Assembly: GCF_001697185.1 (NCBI RefSeq)
Contig: NZ_CP014224.1
Span: 310,001 to 374,000, forward strand
Length of the DNA stretch: 64,000 bases
Reading direction: 5' to 3'
DNA from: Wenyingzhuangia fucanilytica
Lineage (GTDB): Bacteria; Bacteroidota; Bacteroidia; Flavobacteriales; Flavobacteriaceae
Both the position numbers and the translations under genes were made by a program. Below the pieces are notes generated by a model. That model had not been told where the DNA came from and did not search any database. It saw nothing but the letters and a program-made list of their open reading frames with translations. Below, in pieces: positions 50,412-60,303 of this stretch. Within the stretch, counting starts at the first letter, position 1. Each line of letters opens with the position of its first letter.

Positions 50412-52028
50412 ATGAAAAAAACTAAGCTAATATTTCTCGTTTCATTATTCTTAATCTTTTCAAAAAATACATTTTCTCAATCTAATAAATTAGATAGTTT
50501 GTATAAGGAGATTGAGAGGTTTACTTATAAAGATCCTAAAAGGGCAATTAAGTTGTCAAAGGATTATTATCAACTTGCAATTAAACAGAAGGATACTACA
50601 AAGGCTATTACAGGTTTGATGAATTTATCTGACATTTATTCAAACAATGTAAATTATACAGGAGCTTATGATAGTTATTGGAAAGCTTTGTTGTTGGCTG
50701 AGAAACAAAATAACCAATTTTTAAAAGGTAGAATATATCAAGGTTTGGGTTGGTTGTATAGTTTTTACAATCGAGATGAAGAGGCTTTAAAATATTTTAA
50801 TTTTTCTTTAGCTATAAATAAAGAGCTAAATAAAGAGAATGAGGTAAATGCGGCGTATTTAACAAGTGATTATTTTGCTTTGGCCAATTTTTATAGAATT
50901 GAAGGAGATTCTAAAATGTTTAAAGTATATCTAGATAGTGCTGTAGCTACTAAAAAACTGCCATATTATTATAATGCGAATAGTAATTATCTAGAGGCAG
51001 AAATAGCTTATCAGTTGTCAAATGAAAAAAAATATAGTAGGGCATTAGGTAAACTAGATTCCATTAAAACTAATTTCTCGAAAATTGAAAAGTCTTACTT
51101 AGTTGTTATTGATTATATGTTTGGTCATATATATGGAGAAATGGGGGATTTTAAAAAGAGTGAAGAAGCTTACTTAGAGTCTTTAATTCATTCAGAGAGA
51201 AGTCATAGTCATACTAATTATAAAATAATGAGTTGTGATGCGCTTGTTGAGCTGTATAAAAAACAAGGAGATTACAAAAAGGCATTTGAGTTTTTAAAGA
51301 GGTCTAAAGCATTAAATGATAGTGTTTTTGGAAGTAAAAGTATAAATAATCAGCATTTATTCAATCTAAAGGATACCTATAGAATTACCAAAGAAAAACA
51401 AAAACAAAACGAGCAAGAGTTAAGGTTAAAGCAACTAGAACAAGAAGATTATATATGGTTTTTAAAATATGTAATCTTAGTAACCTCAATTGTTTTTATT
51501 TTAATTTTTGGGTATTTATTTATCAGAAACTTAAGGAATAAACACCGAAATGAAAAAAGAGTATTAAAAGAAAGACAAGAGCAGGAGTTGATTAGAAAAA
51601 ACGAAGTTCTGGAGTTAAAAAATAAAGAATTAACGGTATCTGCTTTACAGTTAATAGAAAAAGAAGAGTTCTTAAACAATTTAAAGAATAAGCTTTCTAA
51701 GCAAAAAGACGACAATATTGATAAAAAAGTAATTGGTAGAATGATTAATACGATACAAGGGAGTCCAACTAGTAATTGGAAAGAATTTGAGGCGAGGTTC
51801 ACTAGTATTAATCAAAGTTTCTATAAGAACTTAAAAGAAAAATATCCTAACCTTGGTCAAACAGATCAAAAGATATGTGCTCTAATAAAGTTGAACTTCT
51901 CTAGTAAGGAAATGTCATCCTTGTTGGGTATTTCTGTAGAGAGTGTTCATACGTCAAGATACAGATTGAGAAAAAAACTAGGACTTGATAGAAATGATAG
52001 TCTATCTAGTTTTATAAATTCAATATAA
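50412..52028 (+). CDS. SusR-like membrane regulator (TPR, membrane helix, LuxR-type HTH)
   Basis: A 538-residue protein. It has an N-terminal signal (IFLVSLFLIFSKNTFSQ), TPR-type helical repeats (residues about 30-330, for example AYDSYWKALLLAEKQNNQFLKGRIYQGLGWLY), one membrane helix near 350-372 (YVILVTSIVFILIFGYLFI), a coiled coil, and a C-terminal LuxR-type helix-turn-helix (TDQKICALIKLNFSSKEMSSLLGISVESVHTSRYRLRKKLGL). The architecture matches SusR-like regulators, which sense a sugar in the periplasm and bind DNA at the membrane. It is the only regulator in the locus and is probably the protein that binds GTTCA-N6-GTCTAG. Confidence 0.85.
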   Translation: MKKTKLIFLVSLFLIFSKNTFSQSNKLDSLYKEIERFTYKDPKRAIKLSKDYYQLAIKQKDTTKAITGLMNLSDIYSNNVNYTGAYDSYWKALLLAEKQNNQFLKGRIYQGLGWLYSFYNRDEEALKYFNFSLAINKELNKENEVNAAYLTSDYFALANFYRIEGDSKMFKVYLDSAVATKKLPYYYNANSNYLEAEIAYQLSNEKKYSRALGKLDSIKTNFSKIEKSYLVVIDYMFGHIYGEMGDFKKSEEAYLESLIHSERSHSHTNYKIMSCDALVELYKKQGDYKKAFEFLKRSKALNDSVFGSKSINNQHLFNLKDTYRITKEKQKQNEQELRLKQLEQEDYIWFLKYVILVTSIVFILIFGYLFIRNLRNKHRNEKRVLKERQEQELIRKNEVLELKNKELTVSALQLIEKEEFLNNLKNKLSKQKDDNIDKKVIGRMINTIQGSPTSNWKEFEARFTSINQSFYKNLKEKYPNLGQTDQKICALIKLNFSSKEMSSLLGISVESVHTSRYRLRKKLGLDRNDSLSSFINSI

Positions 52029-52115
52029 TAAGTATTAAAATAATATCAAATTCTCAATATAAAAACATAGTTATTGAATATGTAATAACGCCTGTATGAG
52101 GTAGTTTACTAGATT

Positions 52116-52205
52116 GTTTAGTTGATGTCTAGTGTTTTTTCTTCTCATGTTCATACGGGGTCTAGTGGAAAACAAGTTAAACTTAATTGATTTCATGCAA
52201 TTTAG
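52116..52205 (+). promoter_or_regulatory. susC promoter with two locus operators
   Basis: GTTTA-GTTGAT-GTCTAG (52116-52132) and GTTCA-TACGGG-GTCTAG (52149-52165) are 33 bp apart. A -7-like CAATTTAG (52198-52205) follows the second copy after exactly 32 bp. Confidence 0.65.
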
Positions 52206-52232
52206 TGACTTGAAATATAAACTATTATAAAT

Positions 52233-55200
52233 ATGAAAATTAATTTACGCACTTGTGGCAAAAAAAGTAAGTTCTACATAATGACATGTATTATGTTGTT
52301 GTGTAGTATCGGAATTGTTCACGCACAACAAACGGTGACCATTAAAGGGGTTATAAAAGGAGATGGCGAACCATTATTAGGAGCTAGTGTTTTAGTTGTA
52401 GGAACAAACAATGGAACTGTGTCGGATTTTGATGGAAATTATCAATTAACAGCAGTTTCAGGTCAAAAAATATCAATTACATATCTAGGTTTCGTAGGTA
52501 AAGTTATTACTATGCCAGAGAATAACACTACACTTAATATTGTATTAGAAAAAGATGCGACTCAGTTAGATGAAGTTGTTGTGGTTGGATATGGATCTCA
52601 AAAGAAGAAAGAAGTTACGGGAGCTGTTGTGAATATAGACAGCGAAGTAATATCAAAAACACCAACTTCTGATGTAGGTAGTGCTTTGCAAGGACAAATT
52701 GCAGGGGTAGATGTACAAACAAGTGGAGGTAGTCCAGGATCTCCTGCTAATATTCAAATTAGGGGATTGGGGTCTATTAGCCCAAACGCTTTAGGACCAC
52801 TTTATGTAGTAGATGGTGTTCCTTATCAAGGAAATCCTAACATTGCTCCAGAGCAAATTCAATCTATTGATGTTTTAAAGGATGGAGCTTCTGCAGCAAT
52901 ATATGGTACAAGAGCATCTAATGGTGTAATTCTTATTACCACTAAAAAAGGAGAAGAAGGAAAAATGAAAGTAAGTTTTAGTACTTACACAGGTATTCAA
53001 AATATTACTTCGGGAACTCCTTTAATGAATACTACTCAGCAATTGTACGAAAATCAAAAAGCAAGTGAAGCAAAAGGAATTGACTCTCCAATTTTACGTT
53101 TTAATTCACAAGGTTTAGACAATAATTCTGATTTTGTGGGAGATGTTCAGAATAATAATGCGGTAATGAGTAACTACAATTTAAATGTTTCTGGAGGTAC
53201 TAAGTATTTAACATTGAGTTTAAACACAAACTACTTTACCCAAGATGGAGTATTAATCAATTCAGGATTTAACAGATTGTCTAACCGAATTACAGGGGAG
53301 TATAAAAAAGGAAAATTCAAAGCTTTTGCAACCATTGGTTTTAGACAAGATAATAAGGAGACAGAACCATGGGGATTGTATGAGTATGCAATTGCACAAG
53401 GGCCATACCAAGCTAGTCTTAGTTCTTTAGAGTCAAGAGGAGATAACGCTGTTCAGATACCTGTACAAAATGCAATACAATATAGTTATTTGTCTCAATT
53501 ATTACAGAATGAGAACAAAACAAAAACAACAGCAACAAATATTGCAGTTAACTTAGAGTACGAAATTTTAAAGGGATTAAAGTATAAAATAAACTTAGGT
53601 AGTAACAATTCTAACTATGTAAATACATTTTACAAACCTCAATATATTGTATACGATTTAACTGGGAATATCAACCCAGGAGCTTCTCGTCCAAATGCAT
53701 TTTTAAATGAGAATTACAACTGGCAAGAAAGACAGACAGTAGAGAATATTTTAAACTATAGTAGAAGCTTTGGAAAGAACAACTTTAATTTATTAGGAGT
53801 AATTTCTTATGAAAAGTATGACTATAAGCAAGTAGGAGTTGGAGTGATGTATAGTGCCGATGCAAACAGCGCCTTACAAACCTTAGGTTCTGGATCAGAG
53901 TCTATCGCGCCAAGTAGTACTAATAATACGTCTACACTTACAGGTAAATTAGTAAGGTTTCAATATAACTACGATAGTAAATATTTGTTTTCTGCAAGTG
54001 TAAGAAGAGATGGATCTTCTAAATTTTCTCCAAAAAACAGATATGGTACTTTTCCGGCTGTTTCTTTAGGATGGAATATTGATAAAGAAGATTTTATGAG
54101 TAACATAAAATCTATTTCAGGACTTAAATTAAGAGCGAGTTGGGCTGAGGTAGGAAACCAGAACATTGGGAACTACGCTTTTACTCCAACAATTGAAACA
54201 GGTGTAAATTATGTATTTAATACTGGAGCGAGTGAAGAATTAAACAATGGATTCATTCAAAGAAGGTATGTAGATCCAAATATTAAATGGGAAACTACTA
54301 TTTCTAAAAACATAGGTTTGGATTTAGGAATGTTTAAAAATCGTTTAAATGTGAATTTAGACCTTTATGAAAACGACAAAAAAGACATGTTGTTACAAGA
54401 AAGGTTAACTCCTTCTTCTGGAACATACCAACCAAGAGCCGATGGAGTATACGATGTACGTGTTACAAATGCAGGAAGTATGAGCAACAAAGGTGTAGAG
54501 CTAGGTGTACAGTATAGAGATGAAACAAACTATGGTTTAAAGTATACCTTAAATGGAACATTTACTAAGAACGTAAACACGGTTACAGACTTAAATGGTG
54601 TAGATAGAGGATACGCAAACGGAAGACCAGTACTTTCTAGAGGAACAAATGTTGATTACACTACTTATTTAGCAGAAGGATATAGAGCTGGATCTTTCTT
54701 TTTAGTTCAACACGATGGAATTATTAAAACACAAGATCAGTTAACAGCATATCAAGCAATTGATAATAGTGCTCAGTTAGGAGATATGATGTACAAAGAT
54801 GTAAATGGAGATAATAAAATTGATGATAATGACCGTGTGTATTCAGGTTCAGGACAAGCAAAGTTTAATGTTGGTTTTAACATCAATTTAGATTATAGAA
54901 ATTTCGATTTTACAGCTCAAACATACTTTTCTTATGGAGCTAAAGTATATAATGGATCTAAGTTGTATGCGTATCAAGCAGGTAGACATTTAGACTTATA
55001 CAATATGTGGACACCTCAAAATCCAACTTCAGATGTGCCAACCGATAGACAAAATGCTTTTGCTAATAGTATCAGAGCAAGATCAGATTACTTTTTAGAA
55101 GATGGAACTTATTTCAGAATTAGAAACTTAACATTAGGATATACAGTTCCTAAGACTAAAGAAAGAGCTAAAATTGAAAAGGCTAGAGTTTATTTAACAG

Positions 55201-55340
55201 CTGTGAACCCTTTTACATTTACAAAATACAAAGGATATAACCCTGATATTGGAGGAGATGGAATCTTTACTCGTGGTGTAGATGTAGGAAACTATCCGTT
55301 TACAAGACAATTTATGTTAGGTCTACAATTAGACTTCTAA
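52233..55340 (+). CDS. susC: SusC/RagA-type TonB-dependent outer-membrane transporter
   Basis: A 1035-residue outer-membrane importer. After the signal come a carboxypeptidase-D-like domain (VTIKGVIKGDGEPLLGASVLVVG), the TonB box/plug entry (LDEVVVVGYGSQKKKEVTGAV), the plug with IQIRGLGSISPNALGPLYVVDG and ASAAIYGTRASNGVILITTKKG, and a large beta-barrel ending RQFMLGLQLDF. It works with the SusD protein of the next gene, 20 bp on, to import oligosaccharides released by the GH86 enzymes. Confidence 0.95.
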   Translation: MKINLRTCGKKSKFYIMTCIMLLCSIGIVHAQQTVTIKGVIKGDGEPLLGASVLVVGTNNGTVSDFDGNYQLTAVSGQKISITYLGFVGKVITMPENNTTLNIVLEKDATQLDEVVVVGYGSQKKKEVTGAVVNIDSEVISKTPTSDVGSALQGQIAGVDVQTSGGSPGSPANIQIRGLGSISPNALGPLYVVDGVPYQGNPNIAPEQIQSIDVLKDGASAAIYGTRASNGVILITTKKGEEGKMKVSFSTYTGIQNITSGTPLMNTTQQLYENQKASEAKGIDSPILRFNSQGLDNNSDFVGDVQNNNAVMSNYNLNVSGGTKYLTLSLNTNYFTQDGVLINSGFNRLSNRITGEYKKGKFKAFATIGFRQDNKETEPWGLYEYAIAQGPYQASLSSLESRGDNAVQIPVQNAIQYSYLSQLLQNENKTKTTATNIAVNLEYEILKGLKYKINLGSNNSNYVNTFYKPQYIVYDLTGNINPGASRPNAFLNENYNWQERQTVENILNYSRSFGKNNFNLLGVISYEKYDYKQVGVGVMYSADANSALQTLGSGSESIAPSSTNNTSTLTGKLVRFQYNYDSKYLFSASVRRDGSSKFSPKNRYGTFPAVSLGWNIDKEDFMSNIKSISGLKLRASWAEVGNQNIGNYAFTPTIETGVNYVFNTGASEELNNGFIQRRYVDPNIKWETTISKNIGLDLGMFKNRLNVNLDLYENDKKDMLLQERLTPSSGTYQPRADGVYDVRVTNAGSMSNKGVELGVQYRDETNYGLKYTLNGTFTKNVNTVTDLNGVDRGYANGRPVLSRGTNVDYTTYLAEGYRAGSFFLVQHDGIIKTQDQLTAYQAIDNSAQLGDMMYKDVNGDNKIDDNDRVYSGSGQAKFNVGFNINLDYRNFDFTAQTYFSYGAKVYNGSKLYAYQAGRHLDLYNMWTPQNPTSDVPTDRQNAFANSIRARSDYFLEDGTYFRIRNLTLGYTVPKTKERAKIEKARVYLTAVNPFTFTKYKGYNPDIGGDGIFTRGVDVGNYPFTRQFMLGLQLDF

Positions 55341-55360
55341 TAATCAAAAATTATAAGATC

Positions 55361-57073
55361 ATGAAATATATAAAAAACATAATACTACTAACCTCAACAT
55401 TACTATTTGTAGGGTGTGATGAAAGTAGTTTTTTAGAAGAAATAAACCCAAATGCCACAACTTCGGCAATATTTTGGGAAACAGAAAGTCAATTCAATAC
55501 AGGGTTAACAACCGTTTATGGAGCGCTACAGTTTCAAAGTGTTAGTGGATCTGGAATGCAATATGAAATGGTAAGGGCAGACATAGCTGGTACAGAATCT
55601 TGGTATGCACCTAATACTTTTAGAAATTTAACCTATACAGATGGTACTTTTTATGTAACAGATAAGTGGAACGAATTGTACATCGGTATTTTTAGAGCAA
55701 ATCAAGTAATAGAAAATATCAATAAAGTTGATGGAAGTTCTTTTACAGGAAATGCTAAAAAAGAAATAGAAGCACAAGCTAGATTTTTAAGAGCTTATTT
55801 TTATTTTGAATTAGCGAATACTTACGGAGGAGCAGTTATACAGACAAAAATTGCAGAAACCACAGATGATTTAAAACAACCTTTTTCTACTATTGCAGAG
55901 GTGAATACCAATGTAATTATTCCAGACTTAATGTTTGCAAAAGAGAATTTGCCTTTAGAGTGGACTTCGGATAGTGATTTAGGTAGAGCAACTCAAGGAG
56001 CTGCTAAAAGTTTATTAGGAAAAGTTTACCTGTACGATCAAGAATGGGGAATGGCAGCTACTCAATTTAAAGAAGTAATTGATTCTCAGGTATACACGTT
56101 AGTACCAGATATTTTAGACAACTATACAGATCTTAATGAGTTTAATTCAGAATCTATTTTTGAAGTTAGTTTTTCTACAGCAGTTGCCCCTGGGGTAAAT
56201 GGAGCAATTGTAGATAACAGTCCGTCAGAAAATGGAGCAGAGGCAAGTGCTTTGGCTAGACCTTTAGGTCAGTTAAATTTTGGAGGATATAACACTGTTT
56301 TACCTTCGTATTTTTTACATGAGTTATTTGTGAATGATGAAATTGACCCATCAAATCCTGTGAATGATGGAAATTCACAATCAAAAAGAATGGGAGGAAG
56401 TATTGTTCCAATTGATGGTGATGGAACTTATTATAATTTACCAATCGGAGACAAAGCTGGATGGTCTTTTGGTCAAAGTTCTTATGTGAAAAAGTATACA
56501 AATTGGTATAATTCAGATAGTGAAGATGTAAACAGTAGATCTGGAATTAATTTTAGAGCAATTCGTTTAGCAGATGTGTATTTAATGTATGCAGAAGCAG
56601 TTTTGATGGATACTGGAGATTTTAATACGGCAATTACTTATATAGATAAAGTGAGATCAAGAGCTGGAGTAAAAACATTAGCACAGTACATGAGTGATAA
56701 TGCAGGACAATTCCCTCAACTACATGTGAGTAAACAAGTACATGGATCACAACCTTTAGTAACTCCAAGTGTACAAACAGTATTAACTCATATTCAAAGA
56801 GTAGAAAGACCTTTAGAACTTTGTTTCGAAGGACAGCGTTGGAAAGATTTGGTAAGATGGGGAATTGTACAACAAGTATTTACTGAGTTAAGAGCTGATG
56901 AAGTTTGGAGACAGAATAATTTAGATTTAACTGGTCAAGGAGAAGCTCCAATTTTTATTAACGAAAGAATTAGACCTGATTTCATTATTGCTAGTTCAAT
57001 ATACGATTCAGCACAACACGATTATTTTCCAATACCTACATTGGAGGTTCAAGCAAACGATAACGTTAAATAA
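55361..57073 (+). CDS. susD: SusD/RagB-type surface glycan-binding lipoprotein
   Basis: A 570-residue lipoprotein (STLLFVGCDESSFLEEINPNATT). SusD features include WNELYIGIFRANQVIENI, EAQARFLRAYFYFELANTYGGAV, GAAKSLLGKVYLY and, at the end, VERPLELCFEGQRWKDLVRWG and DYFPIPTLEVQAN. It forms the lid of the SusC barrel and binds agar- or porphyran-derived oligosaccharides. Confidence 0.95.
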   Translation: MKYIKNIILLTSTLLFVGCDESSFLEEINPNATTSAIFWETESQFNTGLTTVYGALQFQSVSGSGMQYEMVRADIAGTESWYAPNTFRNLTYTDGTFYVTDKWNELYIGIFRANQVIENINKVDGSSFTGNAKKEIEAQARFLRAYFYFELANTYGGAVIQTKIAETTDDLKQPFSTIAEVNTNVIIPDLMFAKENLPLEWTSDSDLGRATQGAAKSLLGKVYLYDQEWGMAATQFKEVIDSQVYTLVPDILDNYTDLNEFNSESIFEVSFSTAVAPGVNGAIVDNSPSENGAEASALARPLGQLNFGGYNTVLPSYFLHELFVNDEIDPSNPVNDGNSQSKRMGGSIVPIDGDGTYYNLPIGDKAGWSFGQSSYVKKYTNWYNSDSEDVNSRSGINFRAIRLADVYLMYAEAVLMDTGDFNTAITYIDKVRSRAGVKTLAQYMSDNAGQFPQLHVSKQVHGSQPLVTPSVQTVLTHIQRVERPLELCFEGQRWKDLVRWGIVQQVFTELRADEVWRQNNLDLTGQGEAPIFINERIRPDFIIASSIYDSAQHDYFPIPTLEVQANDNVK

Positions 57074-57090
57074 TACATAAAATATAAATT

Positions 57091-58665
57091 ATGAATTCAA
57101 TATATAGATATAAACTGTTATTCATACTCGCATTTGTTTTTGCTGCGTGTAATGATGATCAAAGTAGCGACTTAATTGAGGCTAACGATAGAGAAATTAT
57201 GACCAATCAAATGCATTTTGGAAACAAAGTGGAAGTTAATGGGTCAATTACCTTTGGAGATGTATCTTCAGGGGTTGAGTCTAGAAAGTGGACTTTTCCA
57301 GAAGGTGTTGTTGATATTGTAGATTCTGATGACGATGTAACCTCTACAAAAAACACTGTAAAAGCTATCTTTAAAAAGACAGGACAACACAATGTTGCTT
57401 TACATCAAGTTTTTAAAGGAGATGCATACGACGGAACTACTTTAAAAGGAAAAGTACTAGATACAATAATAGCTGTAAATGTATTAAAGCCAGTATCGGT
57501 TTCATTAGAAGGGTATAAATTGAATTCTGATGGTTCTTTAGGAGATGCATTAGTGATGAGTGATGGAGCTTTGAATGAAATTACTGCAAGTTACTCAGTA
57601 AGATTTATCTATACTGTAGAAGGTCAACCAGAAGAGTTTACTTGGGACTTAGATAATGGAGGAGTTGTAGTTACTACAGACGAAAACAATCAAACTACCG
57701 ATGTAAAATACTCTAAAATGGGTGATTTTAACTTGTCTTTTGGAGCTTCTAGAGAAAGACCTGCGGGAGGTAATATGGTTAGTTATACAGATTTAATTAG
57801 AGTAGTTCCATCTACAGATCCAGTTGTATTAGAGAATACATATAACAGAGATGGAAAAATTGTATTAGACTTTAGTAGAGAAATGGATGCTAGTAAATTA
57901 AATCCAAATGACTTCTCTGTTAATATAACAACATTTGGTGGGGCTACAATCACGCCGAGTATTAACACTGTAACATTAGATCCTACAGATGGAGATTTAG
58001 TGATTGTTGAATTGAATGGAGAAACAGTTTATACAGATGATCAGGCTACTATTACTTATACTAAAGGTACTTTAGCTACTTCAGATGGTGTTGATGCAGA
58101 TACTTTTATGAATGTAAGTGTTACTACTCAATATCCAAATGTTTTAGAGACTTCTTCTTATGATTATGGTTTCGAGAATAGCACAAATGCAAATTGGAAA
58201 TATTTAGGATGGGGTGCACCGTTTGACGGATATACCTTAGATGTTAACGGTACACAAGTTCATTCTGGTACTAAGAGTGCTCATGTGACTATGAATGCTG
58301 GTGGTGGAATGATTGTAGGTCACAAAGATAATAGTAACGCAAATATTACTTTCCCTGTAGAGGGTGGAGAAACTTACGAGGTTGGAGTTTGGGTCTACTT
58401 AGAGCAAGTAGGTGCTTCTACAAACTTAACACCAGACCTTAGATTGTTTAGCGTTCCAAACACAGATTGGGGAGTTGCAGCAGTACATACATTTACAGAT
58501 ACGTTTACAACAGGACAATGGGTGTATGGAAAGGTTTTAGTTAAATTCGATGCATCTGCAACAGAGAGTAGGTTTGCAATCCGTGGATATAATAAAGACA
58601 ATACTACAATAACCTCATTCTATATGGATGATTTTACAGTACGTAAAGTGAATATAAGACCATAG
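57091..58665 (+). CDS. Surface glycan-binding lipoprotein with PKD-like domains and a C-terminal CBM-like domain
   Basis: A 524-residue lipoprotein (LAFVFAACNDDQSSD). Two PKD-like domains (MHFGNKVEVNGSITFGD; WDLDNGGVVVTTDENNQ) are followed by a SwmB-like domain (GKIVLDFSREMDASKLNPNDF) and, from about residue 355, a jelly-roll carbohydrate-binding-like domain (DYGFENSTNANWKYLG; GTKSAHVTMNAGGG; FYMDDFTVRKV). Its place directly after susD is that of SusE/SusF-type surface binding proteins. No catalytic residues are suggested. It closes the operon before a terminator. Confidence 0.8.
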   Translation: MNSIYRYKLLFILAFVFAACNDDQSSDLIEANDREIMTNQMHFGNKVEVNGSITFGDVSSGVESRKWTFPEGVVDIVDSDDDVTSTKNTVKAIFKKTGQHNVALHQVFKGDAYDGTTLKGKVLDTIIAVNVLKPVSVSLEGYKLNSDGSLGDALVMSDGALNEITASYSVRFIYTVEGQPEEFTWDLDNGGVVVTTDENNQTTDVKYSKMGDFNLSFGASRERPAGGNMVSYTDLIRVVPSTDPVVLENTYNRDGKIVLDFSREMDASKLNPNDFSVNITTFGGATITPSINTVTLDPTDGDLVIVELNGETVYTDDQATITYTKGTLATSDGVDADTFMNVSVTTQYPNVLETSSYDYGFENSTNANWKYLGWGAPFDGYTLDVNGTQVHSGTKSAHVTMNAGGGMIVGHKDNSNANITFPVEGGETYEVGVWVYLEQVGASTNLTPDLRLFSVPNTDWGVAAVHTFTDTFTTGQWVYGKVLVKFDASATESRFAIRGYNKDNTTITSFYMDDFTVRKVNIRP

Positions 58666-58691
58666 TAAATTACATTAAGTTAGTTGTTTTT

Positions 58692-58723
58692 AAGCCAGAG
58701 AATTTTAATTCTCTGGCTTTTTT
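58692..58723 (+). terminator. Terminator of the susC-susD operon
   Basis: Perfect 13-bp stem AAGCCAGAGAATT / AATTCTCTGGCTT followed by a T run. Confidence 0.9.
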
Positions 58724-58943
58724 GTTGAGTATAAAGTTCAAAATGAATTTAGCTATTGTTTTTAAGCTTCAGTTATATATTAAAATAGGTTGGGAAATAT
58801 ATTTTAAACAAATCAAGGTAAGTTTAGTCTGTTTTTGTTGTTTCTTAAGTGTTGGTAGTTAGTAATTTGAGTGTGTGTTTCTTATACGGTAGTAGGTTTT
58901 TGTTTAGTTTAAATTCAGTTGAAAATTAGACTATTAACCAAAT

Positions 58944-59000
58944 GTTCAGTTCTAGTCAAGTAGTATTTAAAGGATTGTTTCTTTTTTCTAGTCAATTTTG
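58944..59000 (+). promoter_or_regulatory. Promoter of the CBM-GH86 unit with locus operator
   Basis: GTTCA-GTTCTA-GTCAAG (58944-58960) with CAATTTTG (58993-59000) exactly 32 bp downstream, as before GH2 and susC. The 10-mer TTCTAGTCAA occurs twice, at 58950 and 58986. The remaining 373-bp gap holds the upstream terminator and AT-rich sequence, and no gene that I can support. Confidence 0.6.
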
Positions 59001-59038
59001 ATGTATTCAAAATATTTACAAACTAAAACTATATAATA

Positions 59039-60283
59039 ATGAAAAAATTACTACTATTATTGTCAATAACTCCGTTTTTAGGATTTGGTCAAAATGTGAT
59101 CAATGTAACAAACGGAGATTTCGAAACCACTTCGGCTGGGGTTCCTTCTGGTTGGACCGAAGATTTAGGAACGTTAACAGACGGTGATGCTTATGAAGGA
59201 AGCAATGGAGCCTTGTTAACTAGTGGGAGTCCTAATGGTAACATTGTAAATGATGCTACTTATACTTTAACAGGTAATCTTCCAACTTATTTAACTGTAA
59301 GGGTAAAACCAACAGCAAACAATGACAGGTCAGCTTTAAGATTAATGAGTTCAGATGGAACTACAACACTTGGTGGAGGTCAGGCCGTAGTTTGGAACAG
59401 TTTAGAATATGTAGATTCTTGGCATAAGATTTTAATGGCTCAATACGCACCAACAAGTGATGTAGATGTTAAAGTTCGTATTGACAATCCAATCGCAGGT
59501 GATTTAGTTCACTATGATGATGTTGAGCTTGTTCAAAATCCATTAACGGTAAACGGAGATATGGAAATTGATTTTATGGCAAACTCATCAAGTACTCCAC
59601 AAACTCAAATCTATCAGAAATTTGGGATTAATCCAATGAATAAAGAGACTACTATTAAACGAAATGGGAACAATTCTATAAAATGTACAACAGTACAAGC
59701 AAGTGCTTATTTTAATCAAGCTCTTAATTATCAGTATGTAAGAGAGTCTGAGGTTATGAATTACGAAGGGTCTATATGGGTAAAATTAGATGCCGCATCT
59801 CCTGCGGCAGATTTTTATGCAGAGTTGTGGGTAGATGGTGTAAAAGAGGCTACAGGGAATACAGTTCATATAGATTATAGTACTGAAACAGGATGGGTAG
59901 AAGTTAAAACACCTGTTGTTACCTCAAATGATACTCCTTCAGGTTTTGGTACAGTATTTCTAAGATTAAATTGTGTGAATGATGGAGATTCAAGAGCTGT
60001 ATTTTATTTAGATGATTATACATTAACTAAGGCTCCCGACATTAGTTTGTCAATAGATGCTAACGATACTATTGTGAATAACTTTGAAGTTACAAAACAA
60101 GGAGTGACTTTAAAAGATATTTCAGGGACTATTCAAGTAATAGATTGTTTTGGAAGGGTACAGGTGTCTAAACAATTAAATTCTCAAGAAACACTTCAAT
60201 ACAATTTTGAAAGCGCAACTGTTTACATTGTTAAGTTTATTGCAGATAGTAAAGTAGCTACCCAAAAAATAATTTTTGAATAA
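59039..60283 (+). CDS. Secreted CBM-like protein with T9SS-type C-terminus
   Basis: A 414-residue protein with signal peptide (LLLSITPFLGFGQ). Two jelly-roll modules of the CBM4/9/22 type follow: VTNGDFETTSAGVPSGWTEDLG with VHYDDVELVQNP, and MEIDFMANSSSTPQTQ with VFYLDDYTLTKAP. The last about 75 residues (GVTLKDISGTIQVIDCFGRVQVSKQL to IIFE) resemble a T9SS sorting domain. There is no catalytic domain. It is probably co-transcribed with the second GH86 gene 20 bp on, and may bind the substrate at the cell surface or in the medium. Confidence 0.75.
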   Translation: MKKLLLLLSITPFLGFGQNVINVTNGDFETTSAGVPSGWTEDLGTLTDGDAYEGSNGALLTSGSPNGNIVNDATYTLTGNLPTYLTVRVKPTANNDRSALRLMSSDGTTTLGGGQAVVWNSLEYVDSWHKILMAQYAPTSDVDVKVRIDNPIAGDLVHYDDVELVQNPLTVNGDMEIDFMANSSSTPQTQIYQKFGINPMNKETTIKRNGNNSIKCTTVQASAYFNQALNYQYVRESEVMNYEGSIWVKLDAASPAADFYAELWVDGVKEATGNTVHIDYSTETGWVEVKTPVVTSNDTPSGFGTVFLRLNCVNDGDSRAVFYLDDYTLTKAPDISLSIDANDTIVNNFEVTKQGVTLKDISGTIQVIDCFGRVQVSKQLNSQETLQYNFESATVYIVKFIADSKVATQKIIFE

Positions 60284-60303
60284 AAATTAAAAGAACTCTC
60301 TAT

